NCBI GenBank assembly: GCA_035578175.1
Contig: JAQMRL010000001.1
Coordinates: 57,187,553 to 57,251,552 of the forward strand
Reading direction: 5' to 3'
From: Catonia carolina
Taxonomy: Eukaryota; Arthropoda; Insecta; Hemiptera; Achilidae
Length of the DNA stretch: 64,000 nt
Below the pieces are notes generated by a model. That model had not been told where the DNA came from. It was given only the letters and a program-made list of their open reading frames with translations, and did not search any database. The first letter of the stretch is position 1; every line of letters starts with the position of its first letter. The translations under genes and the position numbers were made by a program. Below, piece by piece: positions 8,706 through 20,543 of this stretch.

Positions 8706-11160
8706 TCGCCTAATTAACCACACTTTTTATGCACTATAAGATAAGGTAAGCGCAGTGTCTGCCAAATTTCTTGGAGAGGCTGTGCTTTTATAGAAACAAA
8801 TTTTTTGTTATTTTAAGATTCCGGCCTTTATTTGCATTCTAGGGAAAAAGAGTGTATAATGAAAGTTGTAAAACATTTTAAAAAATGTTCAACTTTTATT
8901 TCAGCGTTTCTTTTGTACAACGATTTCGTTAGCAGTAATTGATGATTTTCTGTGTTTTTCCATCAAAATCAGTACAAAAATGGTATCTTTTACGATTACG
9001 GCATGGGTACGCATTTTAGATAAAATTGTAAGTAATAAAAATTATAGGAAATTGAAAAACCTATCTACAAATTTTATTTCAAACATTTTTCTCTACAAAG
9101 CCTACTTTAGAGGTAATACTAATTTGCCGTATTTTTAAGTCGAACCGAGGCTGATTTTAATTTTGCGTTATTCACTCGTGATTAAAATAAAGTTATGTTT
9201 TTTCATGTTACATTGTTTACTCGTGATTATAAGACATAGGTTAAATTGGTCATTATCAAAATTGGTAAGAGAAAGTCGTGTGAGTGTTACACACCAGATT
9301 TTTAACACTACTTATTCATGGTCATAACCTTTAATATTTGGCATTACAAATTGGTAAGTTAAAACACATTAAGTTCAAAAATAGAAAGTTTCGGTGTTTA
9401 CATTAGATAGGACAGGTTGCTTTGAAATTTGAACACACAAGTAATTGCGGTTAAGTTATTAGCCTGCATGAAAATTAAGTTAAACATTTCTATTTTCATC
9501 TGACCGAGTCAACTTTTGCATTCACGCATCTGTTCAATGAATACATACTCTAGTTAGAAAATGCCATCAAAATTAAACTTCCTGTCATCAGGATTACTAC
9601 AGTTGACTATGACAGTTTAAATGATTCATGAAGTGTACTAATTGTATACTATTATGACGGTTTTGAAAAGCAGTAAATTTTATGTATAGTTATAGAACAG
9701 CACAAGTTACAACTATACACTGTAATTATTTAACCTGAGAGGTGTTTTGTTGACATAAGTAAAATACAACAATCTTGATAAAGTAAATTAATTCTTACAG
9801 TTTGTAAAGTAAATAACATTGAAAATTAATTCTGTTCTTTAAGAACTCGCTTTTGTTGGTAATGAACTTCGTGTTAACCTAGAATATTTTAAATTTAAAT
9901 CCAATTTAAATTCTAATGAAGAACTGAAGTTGAATTTAAAGTATTTAATCGCTACAGAATTGCGCATAAGTTAGTGATGTTAACTAAACAAAACATGTAA
10001 ATAATTTCAGTCAAAAATTTCGAATGAATTACTTAATTCCCATTTGAACACTTTAGATATTAGTATGAATGTCTGAAACTGTAATAATAACGTAGTTTGA
10101 ATAATTGTTTAAATCATATTATTTAACACGAATAAAAAATTACGTAATGTAATTATAAGCTATGATAAAAATATGGGTTAGAGATAAAATACATCTTGAA
10201 CATATTAATTCGTATTTTTCATATTGAAATTTACTTAAACAATAGTTAGTTTCTCTTTGGTAATACTTATTTACAAAACTGTATAGTATAGCGCCTATTC
10301 TTAACTTCAGAAAAGTGAGTTATATAAAACTACCAAACGTACCAAAAACTTAAAATTACTATGCCTGTAGTAACCCTTAGCGATCATGATGAAACAAATT
10401 ACAATTTATTTTTCATGACAATTTAGTGGGCTCACTTTATTTTGTGGTTATATAGTTTCTAATTTTATTTTTAAAGAAGTACGTGAATGACTTCAGCCCG
10501 TTATAAGTGATTTTTCTCGTGGAGATGCTGCTTGTAAATCATTGACATGCTATTATTTGTGCTCGTCTGACATGCCATTGAAATTTGCTGATTGTGATCA
10601 TCTTCAGTAAATTTGCTATTGAACCTGCAATCTGGCAAAGACTTCTGGAATGAAATATTCTTTTTAATGAATTACCTAATTATATCATGATATTCGAAGA
10701 AAAAACGGATTTTAGTTTTAAAAAAACTGTAAATTTCTACAGATATACGATTTTAAACAATTTAAAAGAACGTGTGACAAATGAGTCAAAAAAAAAATAC
10801 GATAGCACAGATTATTTGTGATACTATCTGTTTCGGTACTAATAAGGTAATGTCCTGTGAAAATAAAACATGGAATTGTGATAGAGTGGATGTTAATATT
10901 AAGTTTGTAAAATATACTTGGAATAGCCGCAAAGTGATTTCGTTTAAATTCGGATTGTAAACATAACCTGTTTAATAAAAATTACAATTAGAATTGGAAC
11001 ATAGACGCTGAGTTTCAAAACTGTGTTTCGTTGGAAAGGTATATTTATGTCAACGGATGTAGAAGTGTTACCGCCTTAGAAACAAGTTGTCGTAATTAAA
11101 ATACTTTACTTATTTTCGGTGCGACAAAGCGAATTATAATGCCGATTTTCAAAATTTTAG
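8706..11160. other. Non-coding stretch
   Basis: Long AT-rich sequence without recognised repeats, tRNA-like boxes or open frames of note on either strand. Confidence 0.55.
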
Positions 11161-11164
11161 CTCT

Positions 11165-11548
11165 TCATACATTTGTAAAACATAAATAAAAAATGTTTAA
11201 TAGGTAAGCTACATTTTTCAAATACAGCACCATTTTAACAAACTCAGATTTCAACCCTAATGTTCGAATGTCAATCACTAAGTCTGGTCGTTGTTTTGGT
11301 ACGGTGCAAAATGTTGGACTCTTAGAACCAACATTATGAATAGTTTGGAAGCTCTTGAAATGCGGGGTTTTTCGCAGGATAATAATAATATCCTGCGATA
11401 ATTTAATTATTAAAGTATTATAAGCAGTGAGAACGCCAAACAAGCAGGTTCTTATAAGACTTAATAGAGATAGAGACAACTGCTTGAAACGATCAAGAAC
11501 AGGAAGACTGTATACTTGAGTCAAGTTATACAGAACAAAAAGGATCAC
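11165..11548 (-). pseudogene. LINE endonuclease-domain relic
   Basis: A 127-codon minus-strand frame contains, at about residues 71-98, a stretch reading HNVGSKSPTF, then CTVPKQRPDL, then VIDIRTLG. This resembles the '(N)xGxxPTF...VIDIT' segment of LINE endonucleases of the apurinic-endonuclease type. The remainder is hydrophobic and unrecognised, and no reverse transcriptase follows on the minus strand. A 9-bp inverted repeat with loop (11372-11398, arms TCGCAGGAT) interrupts the region. The call rests on one motif and is tentative. Confidence 0.35.
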
Positions 11549-11550
11549 TC

Positions 11551-11579
11551 TTACAATTAACTATAATAGTTAATTGTAA
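11551..11579. repeat. Short perfect palindrome
   Basis: The arms TTACAATTAACTA (11551-11563) and their exact complement (11567-11579) flank a 3-nt spacer. It lies directly beside the endonuclease relic. Confidence 0.6.
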
Positions 11580-13797
11580 ATCTTCTGCCTTCAATAATTG
11601 AGTTCCAAAGAGGTGTGGGACGAAAGAAAATCTCAAGGCTTTGTAACATTCGTAAGTGGATTAGATGTAAAGGTCTTTGGAAGAGCTTAAACGAGTCTTA
11701 CATACGGCCATGGACAAATATAGAATGGATACTGTGGTAAACATCCAGTAGGTGATATACATGTGAAGCAGAATTAAATTTGTGTTGAAATTTTATAATT
11801 TAAGCTCTCTACGTGATAGGGAAATCAGTAATGATTCAATCAGTTAGGACTTTTGAATTTATAGTGTATAAAAGAAACGAGGAACAAATCACAAATAGAG
11901 AACAGTCTTATGGTTACGCACTGTATAACCCATTAACCTATCTCCTATCTTACTTTATGAAATAGCAAACTAACTTTATAATAATATATCCTGGAATAAA
12001 AATATTTGTCAATACAATCAATATTAAAAGAAAAATATAATTGCGAAAATCTCGATTTATTTTCAAGCTAATGACGTAACTCATTAATCTAAAATTATCG
12101 ATATCTAAGTTATTTTTTATTTGTTTTAGTAGAACGGTTAAGGTAAAAGTTAAAGTATTGGCAGCAATTATATTTCTGACATCTCTGTCTTTCTACTCTT
12201 GCGAGGAACAATCACCATAGCATTTATCTCTTAGGATTGATGAGAATATTATTGATTGATGATGAAACGTTCAAATCATTTTCTTCAGTCACTAAGATAT
12301 ACGATGGCAAATGATTGATCTAAGTATAACCGAAAGGGTAATGGACCATGCAATGTTTAGTTAAAGACGGTAGATTAATAAAAGATACATTCAGATAATT
12401 ACAGTATAAAGTACAAAATTAAATTACAGTTTACACGGAGCATCGTATAGTTGCTTTAAAACAGTACAATACATATTCGATAAACTTGTTGTGTTTTAAT
12501 ATAATTAGTCGAACGAAAAACCTTATGTTTTACACGCAGTAAGTGTAGGGTTAAACAACAAGTTACTCGATAAATAACAATGAACAAATAAAACTTTGGT
12601 TGCATTCATTTATACTTTTTATAAAAAATGTATTTATTAAATACATTATATTGTGCACCAAAATTCTTCAGTTGGTTTCTTTTTTTTTAAATGCAACAGT
12701 ATTTTATAAAATTAATTATATATTTGTCGTATTTTTATTGGTTAGTTTAACTGACAAAATCAGTACTTCTAATGTTAACCGCTTTTTTCTTTAATTAAAA
12801 GTTAGTATTAAATTAAATAGTCAGGGTAAATTTATTAATAATAATTCGTGTACGAAAAAAGAACTGAGTAAAATAAAAATATATATGAATATAATCATAT
12901 TACCTTCAAGGTTTTGTCTCATACAAAAGAGTTGTATATCATAAACATTAGCAAACTTCTACGACAATACAACACAAGAAATTTAAATTTAAGTATAAAT
13001 AAGAACATATTAAATGCTAATATGCGAAATTAAATTCTTTAATACGAAATTCATCCAGTAGCCTCCTAAAATGATCAATATCCAACTTCCATTAATCAAA
13101 CAACTTTGACTTTTCGTTTTTCACTTTATATTTAATTTTCTACACCAGTAAATATATTTATAGCTTATTTAAGATCACTGTACCGCTTGTATGGAGAAGA
13201 CTATACATTACCAGAACCCTACCGTTTAAATTCCATGACATTGATAAAATTAACGTCTAAAAATTATTAAATAAATTAGTTTATTAATTTGTGTTCACTA
13301 AGAGCAAAGAAAACAGATGAATAGTGAAAACTTGTCCCAAATTTCTACTCCATTTTCTACAAAGCTGACGATTGGGGTTAGCTGGCAAATGTGGACAATT
13401 CAGAAAGGGGATTAGTGGGCTGTTATTTTTTCTGTCTTTGATTGAAATCGTTGGTACGTCTGTTAGATTGTTTCATTTACGACTGAAAACGTATGAAGGA
13501 ATGTTAACAACTACTGTCCTCTGAATTGTCGATTAAAAACATTGTACTTTACCAAAACAGAGGATTTTGCTGAGTCTTAGCTGGCACCCGGGTACATCAG
13601 CATTGGTTTTGAGTAAGGATTTAAAAAATAAGTGCTTTCAGATAAGGGGTCATTTTGATCGCCGGGACTGAAAACTGTTTATCTGCTTGCGTGCATCTAA
13701 AGCTTCGCGCTTCATGCTGACATGTTCGTTCACGTAAGTCAATTATATTGAGTCCAAATGGTCAATTTTGTTCACTTCTGTAACAGTTAGTTAGGCC
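11580..13797. other. Non-coding stretch
   Basis: AT-rich sequence. A 64-codon plus frame at 12600-12794 is hydrophobic and looks like a chance translation. No gene or repeat could be supported. Confidence 0.5.
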
Positions 13798-13833
13798 TAT
13801 ATAAAAGTACTGCCGGACAGATTTGTTTTCAGG
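13798..13833 (+). promoter_or_regulatory. Candidate TATA plus initiator
   Basis: TATATAAAAG at 13798-13807 is followed, about 33 bp from the TATA start, by TTCAGGG (13828-13834), close to an arthropod initiator. It lies about 560 bp upstream of the broken LINE ORF1, but LINE promoters are internal, so the link is weak. No exon was identified downstream. Confidence 0.22.
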
Positions 13834-14243
13834 GTCAAAGTAGCATTTTATAGGCTATGGTTTAATCGGAACAACTTGTTCTGACTGTTTGAAAATTAAA
13901 TTTTGATAATAAATTAAATAATATTTCTAGCAATTTAATAATTTTGAATTAAGTTAATTTTTGATGTCGTGTATTCCAATATATAACCCAAATACAGTAA
14001 ATCCATTTAATACTTTCACGGTTAATACGATTTCTATTTTAGTACGTTTAATAAATCGAAAAAATCTGCAAACAGCAACCTAAGAAATAGATTGAGTAAA
14101 TTACATTCATAAATTTCTTTTCTGATTTTCTGTGAGAAACCACAGAAAATTTAATTTTACAAGAAAAGAAAAGGCTTCATTCTTATCGGGAAAGAGAAAT
14201 TTATTTTAAAATAGGCTAAAGACAGAATATCACACACGGAATT

Positions 14244-14248
<5 letters not shown>

Positions 14249-14293
<45 letters not shown>
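14249..14293. repeat. (AT)n microsatellite
   Basis: About 22 uninterrupted AT units, directly upstream of the LINE ORF1 remnant. Confidence 0.95.
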
Positions 14294-14297
<4 letters not shown>

Positions 14298-14389
14298 TAT
14301 TTTTGTGTTTCTGTTTATATTGATTTTTTGTAAGTACTTATCATAAACTATCGTTATATGTATAATAATCCTCCCTCTCTTCATTTGCT

Positions 14390-15340
14390 ATGGAGCAGGG
14401 AGTTATGGACAATCTCTTCAATCTCGAAGAGAACTTGAAGGTGATAAACGCTTACCTGGATGTCGCACCTGAGACAACTGATAAGTAGAACATGGCACGG
14501 AATAAGGTCATCTAGTAAAAAACGTCCGCTGGAAACGGGAAAGAGTTCTGCAGACTCAGAATTCCCTCCTTCTAAGTTTCATGTTCCAACAACTAATAAA
14601 TTTGGACCTTTAGAATTGTTGCAAGAAGACTCTTGCAAGCCTCCACATATTTATTTGAAAAACGTAGAGCTGCGCGACTACAAAAACTTAATGTTCCAGT
14701 TGAAGAATACAGGAACTGGTGACTTTGAATTTCAAGCGACCAATAACGACGGGTAACCATTTATCCAAAAACATCCGAAACGTTCTGTACTCTTGTACAC
14801 CGATTAAGAGAATTGGGGCGTGATTTTCATTCATATTAGCTACCTCACGAAAAAGTGTACAGAGTAGTGATACGCCATTTGCATCGTAGTATCGATCCGT
14901 GTGACATAAAGGATTCGCTGGAACAACACTCTTTCAAGGTTAGAAACGTTGTCAATGATTTACAGGCTGGTACAAGAGTACCCTTGCCATTATTTTTCGT
15001 TGATCTTGAGCCTGACAAAGATAATGAAAAAATATTTTATGTTAAATCCTTGTTAAGCACACGCATTAAGATTGAAGAGCCGAAAAAGAAAAGTGACGTG
15101 GTTCAGTGCAAAAAATGTCTACGATTTAGACACATTCGCTCGTACTGTAATCATCCGTTCAGATGTGCACACTCCAGCAACTCTCTCCGCCGATTGTCCA
15201 AGAGGTGCCAACGATTCCCAAGCCTGCGTTCTTTGCAAAGGCAATCATTCGTTCACATACAAAGGATGTCAAGCATATAAAGAACTGAGAAAGAAAAGAA
15301 TTGTTAATTTTCCTAAATATTCTGTAAGAAAGCATATCTA
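14390..15340 (+). pseudogene. Jockey-like LINE ORF1 (gag-like), broken
   Basis: Encodes the nucleic-acid-binding ORF1 protein of a Jockey-type retrotransposon, in pieces. The N-terminus starts at ATG 14390 and stops at TAG 14486-14488. A second frame (14460-14756) continues the N-terminal region, and after a frameshift near 14750 the reading returns to the first frame. A single in-frame TAG at 14837-14839 sits where the 59.6-60.9 kb copy has Gln. The domain YRVVIRHLHR...FFVDLEP then follows, leading to a CCHC zinc knuckle CKKCLRFRHIRSYC (C-x2-C-x4-H-x4-C, about 15107-15148). Another frameshift near 15170 is followed by the last knuckle, CVLCKGNHSFTYKGC. The copy resembles the 59.6-60.9 kb ORF1 throughout but is clearly divergent. 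No ORF2 follows. Confidence 0.85.
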
Positions 15341-15344
15341 ACAA

Positions 15345-15986
15345 AATATTTCATCAGTTTGATCCCATAAATATGCTTTCCTTAGAAACAGACTTTACTT
15401 TCTTTTAAATAAATGAAGGAAAATATTTAATAATATAATAATACAAAATACTTTGTCTTAGAGTTAAAACAAATTATAATCTTATTATCTGTGTAAATAT
15501 ATCAATGGTATAGCAAATCAAGAGTAAATTTGAAGGGTAAAAGGTTTGAGACAGAATAGTGCGGTACGTATTCACCATTTTACGATCGTATTCACGTGAC
15601 CTATTTTCAAATAACGATTGTATTTATTCTCCGTATTAACAATTTTGGTGTCAAAGGGAATGCGTAGATAGGAGATACGTTACTAGTACAAACATGAAAT
15701 GAGCTTGTAAAATTGCTCAAAAATAACTCCGCACGTTTCCAAACAATGAACACAAATGAGATCGATTATGTTTTACGTCAAGTAGAACATTTCATTGCTT
15801 TAAGTACTAAATGAAAACCAACGTATGATGTAGTAAATAAATGAACATGGTACATCAAAACTTTAACATTTCTATAAAATTTTTAAACTTACTTAATTGT
15901 ATGTCACATTTTTAAGTAATAATAAGAATGAGCTACAGATCTCAGAAAATAGGGGCTTTACTACAGTGAATTTTTTTTTCTTTGTT
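15345..15986. other. Non-coding stretch after the ORF1 relic
   Basis: AT-rich. No endonuclease or reverse transcriptase motif is visible in any frame where ORF2 would be expected. Confidence 0.55.
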
Positions 15987-16165
15987 TATTTAACGTCGCA
16001 TTAACTACAGTGGTCATTAGCGACGACGTTTTGTTGTATCTATGAACAATGAAGGATGAAATAATTTTTTGTATCGTATGAAAATATGCGTGCCTGAGTG
16101 GGATTCGAACCCAAGACCGCATGATGAGAGGCGAGCACGTTACCAACTACGCCAATGCAGCCGGC
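15987..16165 (-). mobile_element. tRNA-derived SINE, tail type 1
   Basis: Minus-strand copy starting at 16165 with GCCGGCTGCATTGGCGTAG. Box A (GGCGTAGTTGG) and box B (GGTTCGAATCC) are both well preserved. The body is CATATTTTCATACG, and the tail runs through CGTCGCTAATGACCAC to GCGACGTTAAATAA. It shares its tail with the 3929 copy and its head with the 31333 and 39343 copies. It is non-coding. Confidence 0.85.
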
Positions 16166-16574
16166 AGTAAAATATTTTTTTTACTGAAAAATTATTTACT
16201 GTTAGTATAACAAAACAGTTAGTAAATATCGTGAAAAGTTTGTATCTTGATGAAGACAGTACAAACCAGCGTTGCTTTCGTGTGTTAAATGCTTTCTGGT
16301 TAATGAAAGTCAAAAATACTTTTTTCTCTTGGGGCCTGATGATGTCCAATTTTTCGTTACGATGGAGGACGGTGCAGCAACTTTTCGTTTGACTATGAGT
16401 AAATGGGATAAAGATGTGATAGGCAGTTTCACTTAGTTGTAGTTTTACTGTAACAAGTACTTTACATTTGTTTTTCAAATTAGAGAACGGGAATTGTAGT
16501 ATATAACTTTGTTTCTTCAACTTTAAAAGGTAGTTAAACATTTTTTTCAAGTGCACCAGTAAAGGAGATCTCAT
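16140..16574 (-). other. Unidentified 144-codon open frame
   Basis: One of the longer open frames in the window, rich in Lys, Phe and Leu. Its last seven residues are encoded by the adjacent SINE, so the annotated end is not natural. No domain, signal peptide or family motif was recognised. The plus strand over 16315-16435 also has an unusually protein-like short frame. Both may be chance or decayed mobile-element coding. I do not claim a gene. Confidence 0.12.
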
Positions 16575-18470
16575 AATTTAGTATTTTTTTAGTTTTTGAG
16601 CTTCAACAGTATCATCGAGAAGATTTATAGCTAAACGATTAGAATGAATATCTAATATTTAACTTGTTTAAGTATTTCCTACTTCGGCTTTTGATTATTT
16701 TTAACTGTTGGAAAGCCTAGTCATGGTGAAGTACTACATTAGGCTCTTGCCAAAGTTCATTGCATATTAGTTGAAGATATTTCGACTGAGAACTGAAACA
16801 TTTCTCTGTTTGAAATATTTGCCGTGCCCCGAAGTTTGATTTCACAGCTTCACGCTGGTTTTATTATTACGTTTTAAAGTATAATTTTATTTTCTAAAGA
16901 CAATTTGTAATCGCATCTGAAAAAGGCAATACAGCTGCATTAATTAAAGTCCAAGTTGTTTCCCTAAGAAACACATAAATGTGATATTTAACACCAGAAG
17001 AAACTATAAAAGAATAACAAAATCCCTCTTCACGTTTTACAAGGTTTATTCAATAAACAATATAAAAATATAAAAAAAATAATTTAATACGTTATTTAAG
17101 TTTTAGTTAACATGAAACTAGTATTTAGGATAATGACCTCAACATCATACTCAAATACGTTCTAATTATTTACTTCGCATGAAATAATTCATAATATTAA
17201 CTTCACTTCAAATAAATGCGCGCTTGAAATAAACATTTAAAAATTAAAGTCAAGAAACAAAAATATTATTTTGATTACGTTAATAATATTTAAATATGAA
17301 GCCGCAGTGGGATGTATAACAGCAAATGATGTAACCCGAATAAATTTATTTTTGTTTACTTATGTAAATTATATTTGAGTTTGAAATTTACTTTATCCTC
17401 AGACTCATGAATTTTAGACTCTGATATAAATTATCTGAAAATCAACAAAGTTAATTAAAGAACATTTTCATAGTAACCTACTGCGGTAGAAACGAGATTT
17501 CTTTCCCAAAAATTACTATGTACTCATTTATTACCGTCTTTTCTTTTATTTTAACAAGGCAAATACATTTCCATCTTATATATAATTAGCAGTTGTATTT
17601 ACACGTGAACTTTAAGGAAATTTTGTGTTAAAAAACAATGCTGGAACAAAACCCTTAGGATAATTATTCTTTTCTTCAAAAGACAAATACTTTTTTGAAA
17701 TTGTTTTACATTATTTGATATTTTAATGAAATATAGTGTACTAACTTCTGAGCACTTATAAAGATTTAAACAAGTTAGTTAGATGTAATGGAATATTATT
17801 TGAGCCAATATTACGTAAATTACTCGTTAAATAAGAAAAGATTCGCCTTTGTCCAGTGATTCAGAGATTATTTAATATAACACGTTTTTAAAATTCATGC
17901 GGACATACGGAACTTAATTTTGGAGAGCATTTAAGCATTTCAAACAATCGAATGTTTCCAATCGAAACTTTACCGCAGGTCCTACATTTCCATGGTAAAT
18001 CAAAAACGTCCTTATGTTGTATGCTGAACTTAACGTCGAAACAGTTAAACAAGTAACATCAAAATTTTGTTCAAATTAAGAAGAAATACTTAGCCATCAA
18101 CCGAATTTCCTGGCTCTAATTACTCACCAATAACGATGTCTGTTTTACAAGATTACAAAGACCAGTTTATTAGACCTAAGTCATATGTTTCTGTAATTGC
18201 TGTTATTGTTTTTTAATATTTTAAAATTATAAGTGCGTAAATAAACATTTATTGTAATTACTATATGTTTAATTAACAGGTAAAGAACATCTGATGACCT
18301 GCGTGCAATATTGCAACCTGAAAAACATGATAAGTATACTGATGTTTTGTTTTATTAAAGCAAATTACCAACATTTGATAAATTCTTACAGACCCTTTTT
18401 TATTTTTAAATAAAGTATTCAAATCACTTGCGGTGGTTAAGATAATGAAAACCGTGAAAAGAACTAAATA
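16575..18470. other. Non-coding stretch
   Basis: AT-rich, no recognised repeat. A 68-codon minus frame at 18273-18479 has no motif. Confidence 0.5.
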
Positions 18471-18519
18471 TCTCCTCATAAGGGATTTGCCAATTTTAAT
18501 GAACCATTTTTAATGAACG

Positions 18520-18562
18520 AATGAGGGACCCTCCTGTTCTTTTTGGCCTCTTGTCCCTCATT
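18520..18562. repeat. Hairpin next to the left terminal repeat
   Basis: The 10-bp arms AATGAGGGAC and GTCCCTCATT are separated by a 23-nt loop. It lies 30 bp outside the left 166-bp direct repeat. It could be a transcription-end hairpin of the neighbouring element or unrelated. Confidence 0.5.
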
Positions 18563-18592
18563 AAAATAATTTATACAAAATCTTTTCTTCTT

Positions 18593-18759
18593 CTTTAGTT
18601 GCCTAGTAACTAAATAAATAACTCTTTTAAATATTTCTAGTAATATAAATTAAATAATTTTTAAAGTATTAATTTTTTAATCAGCTGGAGATGTTTATTT
18701 ATTTCAATAGACTCAAAAATAAACAACTCCAGATATGCAGTAAATTTGTCATCTTACAA
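18593..18759 (-). repeat. Left 166-bp terminal repeat
   Basis: Runs from CTTTAGTTGCCTAGTAAC to TTACAAA. It contains an internal hairpin in which CTGGAG plus TGTTTATTT pairs with AAATAAACA plus CTCCAG. Nearly identical to 20544-20709. Confidence 0.85.
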
Positions 18760-19052
18760 ATATCCCTAAAATTAAATTTTGAAAACAAAAAAGAAATTTT
18801 TATGATAATCTAAATTTTGAATTTGTTTGATAAATTTAATTCCAAAATGTTTTAAAAATTGTTACTAAGCGACCTTACAAATCTACTAACCAAATAAACT
18901 ATAAACTACAAACTATAAACAAACTATAACCCATTAACACATAAACTAAAACCTATAAACATAACACAACAAAACGCAAATATCAACATAATGTACATTA
19001 AAAATCTTTTCTACACTTACTGTGATTAAACAAAAGATTAATAGAACAAAAC

Positions 19053-19956
19053 TTAATAAATTGATAAATAGGAACTGTGAACTACCAAATATATATATAC
19101 ATAAAATAAATAAAGGTTCAAATAAACATCATACACATACATACACAACAAACCTCCACCTGTATCTCGACCATCACTTTCTATACTATAAAGTACATTT
19201 TTAAATAGAATTTCAGATTCTATTTCTTCTGTTAATCCAGGTATTTGTTTAACTTTTACGGTACTTCTTTTTTCCTTGTTTTGTACATCACTTTTGGTTG
19301 AATGGCTGTTTCCTTTCCTTGTCTCATCCGGATTATAAGCTGAACTGCTGCTATTGCTAACTTGTACTGGTATTTCTTTATCATCCTCTGTTTCATTTAA
19401 GGTTGACACCCTTCGATTTACACTACTTCTCTTTCCTCCTGGCGATTTTAAACTGTTTTGAATGACATTGGTATAAGCATCTGGTTTAATATTTTTATTA
19501 ACATCACTTTTTATTGTATTATCAAAAGTTATTTCATTGTTTTCTACATGATTATTAGTTTTATCTATATTTTCAGTATTATTTTTATTTATATCCTTAT
19601 AATTTTCAAAATAATTAGCATTTTCTTTTTCATTACTCTTATTCCTATCCTCTAAATCTTTCTTATTTTCTGACCTAAGTTTATCAATTATTTTAAGATT
19701 GTTGTTTCTTATTTCTTCTCTTATCCCTCTAATACTTTTTTCTTGTTCATCTAATCTTTTATCTAAACTATCTATTTTGTTACCTAATCTTTCTTCTTGT
19801 CTATCTATTTTCCTTCCTAATCTTTCTTCTTGTTTATCTATTTTATTTCCCCTTTTCAGTTATTAAATTTATCAGTTGTTGAAACATATTTACGGTTATA
19901 TAATCTTGATTATTACTATTATTATTACTATTACTATTCATATTTATTTCCATCAT
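19053..19956 (-). pseudogene. Coiled-coil gag-like protein, one frameshift
   Basis: The frame starts at ATG 19956 (Met-Met-Glu-Ile-Asn) with an Asn/Ser-rich leader, then YITVNMFQQLINLITEKG. A single-base frameshift in the GGGG/AAAA runs near 19850-19857 moves it to the next frame. That frame continues as a heptad-like coiled coil in which QEERLGxKID is repeated (QEERLGRKID, QEERLGNKID), followed by DSLDKRLDEQEKSIRGIREE. A Lys/Asn/Glu-rich linker and a low-complexity tail end at 19053. The part before 19409 lacks an ATG in its own frame because the frame is continuous with the upstream coding. The coiled coil would allow oligomerisation, as in retroelement capsid precursors. The assignment to gag is an inference from position. 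No zinc knuckle is present. Confidence 0.5.
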
Positions 19957-19982
19957 TTCCAATCCAAAAGTCGTGAATACAT

Positions 19983-20125
19983 CCCCTCAAGGGATGCCAA
20001 TTTGAAACAATAATTAAATATTCCCCACAAGGGATGCCAATTTGTAAAGATATTTTTTTCCCCACAAGGGATCGACAAATTTGTAAAGAAATTAAATAAC
20101 TCCTCATAAGGGATTTGCCAATTTG
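19983..20125 (-). repeat. Four ~40-bp tandem repeats with GGCATCCCTTG-type core
   Basis: Read on the minus strand, CAAATTGGCATCCCTTGTGG or a close variant occurs with starts about 40, 37 and 41 bp apart. A fifth copy (TTGGCAAATCCCTTATGAGG) lies outside at about 18474-18497. TGGC...CCC following an ACA-like end resembles a tRNA primer-binding site of LTR retroelements, here multiplied. It lies immediately upstream of the gag-like start codon. Confidence 0.6.
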
Positions 20126-20543
20126 TTGTAGAACTATATTATCTCACACAAGAATTGAAATATTTGTAGTGTGATCACTGCCACTACTGTCAGTTGCATC
20201 TGATAGAAAGTTATCAACAGTTAATTTATTACTGTTAACATGTTCAGTGACACCTATTTTCATTTCAACCATAATAACATTTGTTGGTAACGAATAATAA
20301 TAATAGGCCTATAGTCTGGAAAAATGACTTCAATATTGTAAATGACAATGAAATACATAAATAAAACAATACAACGTAAAAATATTTAAGACTCACTTGT
20401 TTATTAAATATCCCGAGTGTCATAAAATAAAACAAATTTAATACATTGAATGGATGAATGAATGAATGGACGGTAAACGTACTTCATCTTAACAGTTCGA
20501 TGTTAAACCGCCCATTAAAAAAAATATAAAGATCACTTCTTAT

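Noticed and set aside
16315..16435. Short plus-strand frame GPDDVQFFVTMEDG resembling an exon
   Set aside because: Only about 37 codons, with no acceptor or donor in the right place. Kept only as a note under the 16140-16574 entry.
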